Origin: Candidatus Aegiribacteria sp.
GTDB lineage: Bacteria > Fermentibacterota > Fermentibacteria > Fermentibacterales > JCC-6
NCBI GenBank assembly: GCA_030642525.1
Contig: DAOWNO010000107.1
Location: 1 to 6,999, forward strand
Reading direction: 5' to 3'
Length of the DNA: 6,999 nt
Positions 1 to 6,187 of this stretch are shown here, piece by piece. The notes below the pieces were generated by a model. That model was not told the DNA's origin. It saw only the letters and a list, made by a program, of their open reading frames with translations, and did no database searches. The position numbers and the translations under genes are program-made. How positions within the stretch are numbered: the first letter of the stretch is position 1; each line of letters starts with the position of its first letter.

Positions 1-1384
1 AAATATACCTCCATAATTCTCTGAAAGAGTGGATTCTCTTCAATGTTTTCCAGATAATGGAAGGTCTCAGATAAATTTCAATCAGAGCCTTTTTTCTTGC
101 CCTGGCTATCTCCTGCTTTGTTAGATGAAAAGTATTCATGACAGGTGAGAAGTAATTGCCCTTTTCAAGGTCACTTTCACTGAAAAGCCCTTCCTTCAAT
201 CCCAGTTCATAAAGAGGAGTACCCGGAAACGGGTATGCACTGTGAATCTCATAAAAATCAGCAGGGATTCGCTTCGCAAACTCAACAGTTTCCCTGATCG
301 TATCCCGGGTTTCCCAGGGCAGTCCTATTACAAAATACAGCATGGAAAGAATTCCGTGATTCCTGCATAGATCAACAGACCGGCTTACATCATCCAGATT
401 TATATTCTTCTTCATCTTTTCGAGCATTTCCGGTGAACCGGATTCAACACCAAAACTTACAATGTAGCATCCTGCCCTGGCCATCGCATCAGCTCTTTCC
501 TCATCGAAAGTATCAACCCTCGAATTTGCTCCCCATCTGATTGCGTGACCTGATTCTGAAATACTCCTGCACAATTCTATTACCCATTGTTTGTCTATTG
601 TGAAAGTATCCGATCGAAAGAGAAAGGATCTGATTCCGTAATCGTTAACACACGAGTTTATCTCAGCCATGATACTGGAAACAGATCTTTTCCTGATTTT
701 TGAACCACTGACCAGAAAGACAGGACAAAATATGCACTGTCCAGGACATCCTCTTGATGTCAGAACAGGAGTCAAAGGTTTGCCGGTTTCAGGATCAGGA
801 TAGAGTTTATTCCTGAGCAGATCACGTGCCGGTTCAGGCAGAATATCAAGATTTTCGAGAAGTTCCCTGTCCGGATTTCTGATTACTTCACCGGTAATGC
901 TCCTGTATGTCAATCCTTTTATCTGACACGGATTGATGCCTTTGATCAGATCTCCGATAATAAATTCAGATTCTCCCCTTACAGCATAATCAAGCGCACT
1001 GTATTTGTTTAATGCTTCAATATCATGATCTGAAAGATGAGCACCTTTTGCAATGCATTTAATTCTGTCCCCCATTTCCTCGTGGGCGAGTTCAGTTGCT
1101 TTCATATCATCAGGAAATGTGGGAGTGGTTGTGCTTATAACAAGGAAATCGGGCCTGAAATCTCTTAAAAGAGTCCTGAATTCATTCCAGCCTCCTCCTT
1201 CAACAGGATAGTCCTTTATTAAACAGGTGGAATTGGAGTCTCTTCTGCACACGGCCGCTATGTATGCAAGATCCATCGGAGGGCGTACACCCTGAGCCAT
1301 CATGCTCTTCACAGGCGCCTGGCATCTGTCTTCTCTCAGATACAGGCCTGTAGGCGGGCTGATGAGGAGAATTCTGGAGTTCAT
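1..1384 (-). CDS. B12-binding-domain radical SAM protein, 3' end truncated by window edge
   Basis: Reading down from the ATG at 1384-1382, the frame stays open for 461 codons and leaves the window without a stop, so the C-terminus is missing. Residues about 1-150 look like the cobalamin-binding Rossmann domain of this superfamily: a strand-forming start (MNSRILLISPP), PPMDLAYIAAV near 35-45, and the VRGESE motif near 135-140. The usual DxHxxG cobalamin motif is not seen; the corresponding loop reads KDYPVEGGG (57-65), with no histidine. The radical SAM core follows, with the cluster-binding CxxxCxxC as RGCPGQCIFC (Cys213, Cys217, Cys220), then FGVESGSPEML near 311-321, IGLPWETRDTI near 353-363 and PFPGTPLYELG near 385-395. 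The start overlaps the stop of the upstream glycosyltransferase as ATGA, and no clear ribosome binding site precedes it, which points to translational coupling. Family membership is secure. The reaction (methylation, C-C bond formation or other radical chemistry) and substrate cannot be told from sequence. Confidence 0.93.
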   Translation of the reverse strand, partial: MNSRILLISPPTGLYLREDRCQAPVKSMMAQGVRPPMDLAYIAAVCRRDSNSTCLIKDYPVEGGGWNEFRTLLRDFRPDFLVISTTTPTFPDDMKATELAHEEMGDRIKCIAKGAHLSDHDIEALNKYSALDYAVRGESEFIIGDLIKGINPCQIKGLTYRSITGEVIRNPDRELLENLDILPEPARDLLRNKLYPDPETGKPLTPVLTSRGCPGQCIFCPVFLVSGSKIRKRSVSSIMAEINSCVNDYGIRSFLFRSDTFTIDKQWVIELCRSISESGHAIRWGANSRVDTFDEERADAMARAGCYIVSFGVESGSPEMLEKMKKNINLDDVSRSVDLCRNHGILSMLYFVIGLPWETRDTIRETVEFAKRIPADFYEIHSAYPFPGTPLYELGLKEGLFSESDLEKGNYFSPVMNTFHLTKQEIARARKKALIEIYLRPSIIWKTLKRIHSFRELWRYI

Positions 1385-2115
1385 AGTGTATGGAATCTTT
1401 TCCAGTTTTTTACAAGCTCTCTGAAGGCCTTTATTATTACATCAATTCTGGCTCCGCTCTGTTCTCCCTCAAGTCTTGGATAATGAGGAACCGGAACTTC
1501 AAGGATATTATATCCAGCTTTTTTGCAGCGGCATAACAGTTCAGATGAAATCATTGCGCCATTACAACGAAGAGGCAGAACCCTTTTCAAAGCTTCTCCG
1601 GGAATCAGTTTGAAGGCGCAGTCAATATCTCTGACTCCCCTTAGTCCGAGAAGTGTTCTGAGAAGAATATTATAAAGTCCGGCGTTGAGTCGTCTGTAAA
1701 GCGGGTCCTGCCTGTTTATGCGGTAACCTGCAGCAACTACCGGTTTATCAGATGATACTGCAACATTAACAAGCAAATTTATGTCTTCAGTTCTGAATTG
1801 CCTGTCGCCATCGGAAAAGAAAACCCAGTCTTTTGTACTGTTGACAAATCCGGTTTTTAAAGCAGCACCATATCCCATGTTATGTTTATGACTTATTACC
1901 CTGACCAGATCAGGATATTTTTTCTCCATGCTCCGGCTCAGTTGTCCTGTCGAATCTTCACTTCCATCATCAATTGCAATGACTTCGAGATTTTCAGTGA
2001 TTCTTAATCCGGCTTTAATAGCATTTTCAATCATATAGATCACGTTGCCTTCCTCATTATGAAATGGGAAGAATATTGTCAGGGAAGGAAGAAGGTACTC
2101 TGGATCAGAATTCAT
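1381..2115 (-). CDS. Glycosyltransferase family 2, polyprenyl-phosphate-sugar synthase-like
   Basis: This 244-residue protein has a GT-A fold nucleotide-sugar transferase domain over nearly its whole length. Visible motifs are the opening strand IFFPFHNEEGN (14-24), the nucleotide-binding AIDDGSEDST (47-56), HNMGYGAALKTGF (78-90), the metal-binding SDGDRQF (101-107, the DxD equivalent), DIDCAFKLI (163-171), and the late HYPRLEGEQSG segment (211-221). This pattern matches dolichol-phosphate mannosyltransferase / undecaprenyl-phosphate sugar transferase relatives, which move a sugar from a nucleotide donor to a polyprenyl phosphate at the inner membrane. There is no C-terminal membrane segment, so it is the short soluble or peripheral form. 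The start is constrained: an in-frame TGA lies at 2119-2121, just upstream of the ATG at 2113-2115. Only a weak AGAAAG precedes the start. Its TGA overlaps the ATG of the radical SAM gene, so the two are probably made together. Donor sugar and acceptor are unknown. Confidence 0.92.
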   Translation of the reverse strand: MNSDPEYLLPSLTIFFPFHNEEGNVIYMIENAIKAGLRITENLEVIAIDDGSEDSTGQLSRSMEKKYPDLVRVISHKHNMGYGAALKTGFVNSTKDWVFFSDGDRQFRTEDINLLVNVAVSSDKPVVAAGYRINRQDPLYRRLNAGLYNILLRTLLGLRGVRDIDCAFKLIPGEALKRVLPLRCNGAMISSELLCRCKKAGYNILEVPVPHYPRLEGEQSGARIDVIIKAFRELVKNWKRFHTL

Positions 2116-2303
2116 GAATCAGCTTTCTGTTTAGCAATGATGGTCTGGAAGGTGCTACATGATACTACAGATATTCTATTACCACATTATTAGATTCCAC
2201 TGTATTTTCTAGCATAAGGAAACTGGATTTTCTTCAATCCCATGACTTTCTCGCGAAGTAGTCCATTCGTCCCGATAATCCTCGGATTCCTGCCTGAAAC
2301 TGA
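2116..2303. other. Spacer and probable leader of the glycosyltransferase gene
   Basis: The part next to the glycosyltransferase start (about 2150-2235) is clearly more AT-rich than the flanking genes and has no sustained reading frame, as expected of a leader or promoter region. I could not pick out a convincing -35/-10 pair or a stem-loop terminator for the upstream kinase. TAGTAT-like hexamers occur on the minus strand without a good partner. An independent promoter for the glycosyltransferase/radical SAM pair is therefore an inference from position and composition only. Confidence 0.35.
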
Positions 2304-2516
2304 CCATACGACCTGAAACATCCGCAGTCAAACATCGTTACCGGCTGATGTGTACTGAAAGCTCGGTATGCGGATGTACGCCCCCCTGAAGTTGATGTGT
2401 TTATCGGCTTTGAGAATGCTTCTGCATCAGCGGTTGTTATGCTGAAATCCCCGGGTTTCGAGATTGGAATGCCCATTATCGGACAAGTCCTATCTGTCGA
2501 TTACTTCCTGCAGTAA
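2304..2516 (+). pseudogene. Possible decayed plus-strand gene fragment, family not recognised
   Basis: On the plus strand, one frame running from 2304 to a TAA at 2514-2516 reads like protein apart from a single in-frame TGA at 2346-2348. After that TGA come 55 codons, including the segments YADVRPPEVDVFIGFENASA and VVMLKSPGFEIGMPIIG. By my own rough count about two thirds of the codons between the TGA and the kinase end begin with a purine, and Asp, Glu, Val, Gly and Ala are common, as in real coding sequence. A second short frame with an ATG at 2242 (MTFSRSSPFVPIILGF...) ends at 2316, so a frameshift near 2304-2313 could once have joined the two. There is no ribosome binding site, and the 3' end runs 27 bp into the end of the convergent kinase gene. 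I do not recognise the family. The alternative is that the resemblance is chance; a minus-strand frame of 80 codons also crosses the same bases. Confidence 0.3.
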
Positions 2517-4928
2517 GTATGCTATCTGCGAAATTGAATAAGGCTTGAGTATGACTCCACGGAATCCGTATGTCTCATAGTTTGACATTACAGGGTTTGT
2601 AGAGTAACCGCTTGATACGATCGCACGGATATCCGGATCGATTGAAAGCAGCTCTTTCACCGTTTCTTCACCACCCATACCGTTCGGAATTGTCAGATCC
2701 AGAATCACCGCGTTGAATGAGTTTCCGTTTTTCATGCTGTTGCTGTACTTCTCTATGGCTTCACGACCATTAACAGCGCACTCAACTTCATATCCAAGAC
2801 GTATAAGTATTGCTTCCATCGTATCTCTGATAATCTCCTTGTCGTCCATAATGAGTATTTTTCCTTCACCCGCAGTGAGGAAATCAATCTCCATCTGCTT
2901 CTTTTCCATTTTTTCGGTTACTGAAGGAAGATATATGATGAACGTGCTTCCGGAGTTGATTCCGCTCTCGACCAGAATGTGTCCATGATGTTTGTGTATT
3001 ATTGAATAAGCCGTTGACAGACCAAGCCCGGTTCCCAGCTGCTTTGTTGAAAAGAATGGATCGAAGATTATGGTCAGCTGCTCTTCAGGAATACCTATTC
3101 CTTCATCTTTTATCTGTATTCTGATGTATGAATCCTTTTTCAGCGGGATAGTGCTGTTGTCGGATATTTTTATGTTTTCAGCGGATATCAATATTCGACC
3201 ACCTTCAGGCATTGCCTGATTGGCATTGAGAATAATGTTGTTAATCGCCTGCGTGATCTGTCCGGGATCAGCGTTTATCAGTCGGAGGTCCTCAGGGAAA
3301 TTGAATTCGGCGGTAACATTTGAGCCGCTGAGGATAAAGTTGCATGATTCCTGAAGCAGAGTTGTGATTGAAACCAGATCCTTTACAGGTTCTCCTCCCT
3401 TCGAGAAAGTCAGGAGCTGTCTTGTAAGAGCGGATGCCTGGCTTGCTGCATGTTCCGAACTGGTAAGTATCTCGTAGATATTGCTTCCGGGTTCAACCAT
3501 CAATCGAGCAAGAGAGATATTTCCTATGATCGCCGCAAGGAAATTATTAAAATCATGAGCTATTCCTCCCGCGAGTACTCCGAGTGATTCCAGTTTATCC
3601 ATCTTGCTCTGTTCCTCGTCGAACAACTTCAGAGCCGTTATATCTCTGCCGACTCCGAGAACTGCGTATTTACCATGGTATGTGATACCTTTTGCTGAGA
3701 ATTCTATGTACCTTTCTATGCCGTCCTTTTTCATTATCCTGACCTGAAATACTGATGGAACTTTGGCTCCGCTCTCTCGTAATAACTCATATTCGCGGAT
3801 TCTTTCCCGGTCTTCGGGATGGGCCAGCTCCAAGAAATTCATGCCGGACAGTTCCACTTTTGTGTAACCCGTTATATCACACATTCGATTATTAACGAAG
3901 AGAAAACCGCCTCCGGCATAGATATAGATGCCGTCATGACTATGCTCGACGAGAGTCCGGTATTTTTCTTCACTTTCACTGAGTTCTGCGGTTCGATTCC
4001 GTACAAGTTCCTCGAGATGGAAACGGTGATCTCTAAGTTCTTCTTCGATTTCCTTCCGCCCGGTAATATCTCTGACTGTGGCCTGGAGCATAGTATGTCC
4101 ATGGAGTTCGATCCTGCTAAGGAGTACTGAAGCCTGGAAAATTTCACCGTGAGTTTTTCTGTGAGTCCACTCGAACAGATTTGAACCTGTCTTCACAGCG
4201 GATTCTATCATCATCTTTGCCTTGATTGATGAAATCTGACCGTCAGGCTGGTATTCAGGTGAAAGATCCCATGGTCGACTGGATGTAAAATCACTTTCGC
4301 TGTTGCATCTGAACAGTTCTATTGTAGCCGGGTTGCAGGCTGTGAAAGACCAGTCCGGTGGCGCCAGCATCATGATTGCATCTCCGGAGGAATCGAAAAG
4401 AGTTCGATATTTTCGTTCACTCTCCAGAAGCTGCTTTTCCGCTTCATAGCGAATTGTAATATCCTCGAAGCTCAGAAGTATCAGTCTTTCTCTGCCTGAT
4501 TGCTGTGCTGCATCTGTTGCGTTCAGGGACATAGCCCTGTTACCGATATGAATCAGATCCAGATTGACTTCATATTCATTGAAATCCTGGTGTATGGAGA
4601 GCAGTTCATTGAGCAGTTCTTTCAGTTCCGGGATATTAAGAAACCGGTTACCAATTGAGAAGATCGACTTACCATGTATGGTTGAGTGGTCAATATTAAA
4701 TGCCTGAACAAAGCTCCGGTTTGCGAAAACACACTTCAGATCAGAGTTCAGAACCAGGATGGGTTCTCGTACTGCGGCTATGATGTTCTTGAAAAATTCG
4801 AGGTTTTCCAGTTTGCCGGCTGTTTCGGAATCTGAGCAGGATACTTCAGAGTCCTTTTCAGTGATATGCTGCCTGAGTTCAACATGTTTCTCAGGTATAC
4901 CATTTTTGTTTCTATCACGGTCATCCAT
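2490..4928 (-). CDS. Soluble hybrid sensor histidine kinase: three PAS domains, HisKA, HATPase, receiver
   Basis: The product has 812 residues and is complete. Domains in order: a polar N-terminal tail (1-42); PAS 1 (about 43-160); PAS 2 (about 172-292, ending in the PAC-like ATVRDITGRK); a charged helical linker (292-322); PAS 3 (about 323-435, ending GVGRDITALK); dimerisation/phosphoacceptor H-box LAGGIAHDFNN with His458; ATPase domain with N-box IILNANQAMP (565-574), G1 DEGIGIP (608-614), F-box FDPFFSTK (622-629) and G2 GTGLGL (632-637); then a receiver domain (about 689-812) with acidic pair Asp695/Asp696, phosphoacceptor Asp744, Ser772/Ser773 and Lys795. All catalytic residues needed for autophosphorylation and transfer to its own receiver are present. 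No membrane segment or signal peptide is seen, so it should sense a cytoplasmic ligand, redox state or partner. PAS 2 and PAS 3 begin with near-identical ESExKYRTL segments, suggesting internal duplication. No response regulator with an output domain is in the window. The ATG is supported by a strong ribosome binding site. Confidence 0.95.
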   Translation of the reverse strand: MDDRDRNKNGIPEKHVELRQHITEKDSEVSCSDSETAGKLENLEFFKNIIAAVREPILVLNSDLKCVFANRSFVQAFNIDHSTIHGKSIFSIGNRFLNIPELKELLNELLSIHQDFNEYEVNLDLIHIGNRAMSLNATDAAQQSGRERLILLSFEDITIRYEAEKQLLESERKYRTLFDSSGDAIMMLAPPDWSFTACNPATIELFRCNSESDFTSSRPWDLSPEYQPDGQISSIKAKMMIESAVKTGSNLFEWTHRKTHGEIFQASVLLSRIELHGHTMLQATVRDITGRKEIEEELRDHRFHLEELVRNRTAELSESEEKYRTLVEHSHDGIYIYAGGGFLFVNNRMCDITGYTKVELSGMNFLELAHPEDRERIREYELLRESGAKVPSVFQVRIMKKDGIERYIEFSAKGITYHGKYAVLGVGRDITALKLFDEEQSKMDKLESLGVLAGGIAHDFNNFLAAIIGNISLARLMVEPGSNIYEILTSSEHAASQASALTRQLLTFSKGGEPVKDLVSITTLLQESCNFILSGSNVTAEFNFPEDLRLINADPGQITQAINNIILNANQAMPEGGRILISAENIKISDNSTIPLKKDSYIRIQIKDEGIGIPEEQLTIIFDPFFSTKQLGTGLGLSTAYSIIHKHHGHILVESGINSGSTFIIYLPSVTEKMEKKQMEIDFLTAGEGKILIMDDKEIIRDTMEAILIRLGYEVECAVNGREAIEKYSNSMKNGNSFNAVILDLTIPNGMGGEETVKELLSIDPDIRAIVSSGYSTNPVMSNYETYGFRGVILKPYSISQIAYLLQEVIDR

Positions 4929-4932
4929 AATT

Positions 4933-4940
4933 GTTTCCTC
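4933..4940 (-). promoter_or_regulatory. Ribosome binding site of the histidine kinase gene
   Basis: On the minus strand this reads GAGGAAAC, ending four bases before the ATG at 4926-4928. It is a good match to the anti-Shine-Dalgarno sequence and supports that ATG as the start. Confidence 0.7.
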
Positions 4941-4967
4941 GCAATAGAGAATAAATCACATATTAAT

Positions 4968-4997
4968 ATCATATACTAATCAGGGATAATAAAGCAA
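4968..4997 (-). promoter_or_regulatory. Candidate sigma70-type promoter for the histidine kinase gene
   Basis: On the minus strand, TTGCTT (4992-4997) is followed after 18 bases by TATGAT (4968-4973), which differs from the -10 consensus at one position. The -35 box matches only in its first half. Transcription would begin near 4961, giving a leader of about 30 bases that contains the ribosome binding site. The surrounding sequence is strongly AT-rich. This is a by-eye match in a spacer of the right kind, not a demonstrated promoter. Confidence 0.4.
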
Positions 4998-5116
4998 GTG
5001 TTTATGGAAGGGAAAATAACCTGTACAACGGGTTGTGACTCACTTCCTGATATCAAACCATGCTTGAGTTGAATTGATAACCGTACCCGGAGTGTCTGAA
5101 TTTATAAAAGTATTTG

Positions 5117-6187
5117 TCACCGACTCTGTCCTAACCGATCATGGAGAGAGTTTAACGCTGACAGCCTGAGACGTTCTGCTGCATCCTCGGGAGTTATGTC
5201 CCTCTGGGATTCGGCAAGCATCTCGTAACCCACCATGAATTTTTTGATAGTTGCTGACCTGAGAAGAGGCGGATAGAAATGTGCGTGGAGATGCCATGAT
5301 TTTATATCACGGGGTTCAGCAGGCGCTATATGCCACCCTGAGCTGAAAGGCATCGGTGTATTGAAAAGGTTGTCGTACGTCAGAAGAAGCCGTTTCCAGA
5401 TTCCTGCCAGAGAACCCTTCTGTTTATTATCCAGATCTGTAAGGGATGCTGAATGATGTTTTGGGAGAAGCATCGTCTCGAATGGCCATTCAGCCCAGTA
5501 AGGTACAAGTACGGTCCAGTGGTCGTTTTCAAGAACGATACGTTCACCGGCCGTAAGCTCGTGCTTCTGAACGTCGCAGAGGAGACATGATCCGTTATCC
5601 TGCAGGTACTTCGTCTGGTGATAATCCTCGGAATCGATTTTACCTGGAACGGATCCCGTTGCCCATATCTGACCGTGCGGATGGGGATTGCTGCAGCCCA
5701 TCATGATTCCGCGGTTCTCGAAGATCTGTACATAGTTGATACCGGGAATACTCATCAGTTCAACTATCTGATCTTCCCATGTATTTATGACGGCAAGAAG
5801 TGATGCGTCATCAAGATCGGCAGCAGAGATGCTGTGAAAAGGTGTATAGCAGATAACCCTGCAGATGCCGGCTTCCATCATGCCCTGTTTCCATGGGGGA
5901 GTGTTCTCGAATGAAGCGTTTACGTCGTACATCAGGGCGGGGAAATCGTTATCGAATACGAATACTCCGTCATAGTGCGGATTGCGTTTTTCATTGGCAC
6001 CCGCATGATGGTGAAGGCGAAGGTTTCCTGGACAGAGGTAACAGTCGGGATCGAATTCCGGCAGTGATGCACGATCTTCGGTGGTTTCAACTTTTCCGTG
6101 CCATGGTCGTGCAGAACGATTCTGTGAAACCAGAACCCATTTTCCAGTAAGAGGATTTCGTCTTCGGTGAGGCCTTTCGTAATTCAT
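5117..6187 (-). CDS. galT: Galactose-1-phosphate uridylyltransferase, class I
   Basis: GalT transfers UMP from UDP-glucose to galactose-1-phosphate through a uridylyl-histidine intermediate, the second step of the Leloir pathway, in the cytoplasm. At 356 residues it is close to the E. coli enzyme (348). The active-site signature is SNPHPHGQ (166-173): His171 is the expected nucleophile and His169 a zinc ligand. The other expected zinc ligands are Cys49 and Cys52 (DCYLCPGN) and His118 (YTPFHS). The second metal site of the family is also present: a glutamate near 187, His286 (GWHIAP), and His301/His303 in WHLHAHFYPPLLRSA (298-312). The C-terminal stretch KFMVGYEMLAESQRDIT (316-332) is typical of bacterial class I GalT. 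The ATG at 6185-6187 overlaps the galK stop as ATGA and has a good ribosome binding site inside galK. All catalytic and metal residues I looked for are intact. Confidence 0.97.
   Translation of the reverse strand: MNYERPHRRRNPLTGKWVLVSQNRSARPWHGKVETTEDRASLPEFDPDCYLCPGNLRLHHHAGANEKRNPHYDGVFVFDNDFPALMYDVNASFENTPPWKQGMMEAGICRVICYTPFHSISAADLDDASLLAVINTWEDQIVELMSIPGINYVQIFENRGIMMGCSNPHPHGQIWATGSVPGKIDSEDYHQTKYLQDNGSCLLCDVQKHELTAGERIVLENDHWTVLVPYWAEWPFETMLLPKHHSASLTDLDNKQKGSLAGIWKRLLLTYDNLFNTPMPFSSGWHIAPAEPRDIKSWHLHAHFYPPLLRSATIKKFMVGYEMLAESQRDITPEDAAERLRLSALNSLHDRLGQSR

Noticed and set aside
2234..2476. 80-codon minus-strand open frame, 13 bases downstream of the kinase stop
   Set aside because: It has no good ribosome binding site, its product is rich in Ser, Thr, Gly and Arg with no recognisable motif, and it crosses the stretch where a plus-strand frame looks more protein-like. 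A small real gene cannot be fully excluded.
3819..4130. 103-codon plus-strand open frame
   Set aside because: It lies wholly opposite the PAS 2/PAS 3 linker and PAS 3 region of the kinase, whose minus-strand frame is clearly real. It is a shadow frame.
4000..4440. PAS 2 and PAS 3 as a DNA-level tandem repeat
   Set aside because: Similarity is limited to short protein motifs at the domain starts (ESExKYRTL); the DNA has diverged, so this is ancient domain duplication and not a recent repeat.
4778..4972. 64-codon minus-strand frame overlapping the kinase start
   Set aside because: It is out of frame with the kinase, crosses its promoter and ribosome binding site, and shows no motif.
5025..5036. 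ACAAC/GTTGT dyad as a transcription terminator of galT
   Set aside because: The arms are five bases with a two-base loop and no T-run follows on the minus strand, so it cannot form a normal intrinsic terminator.
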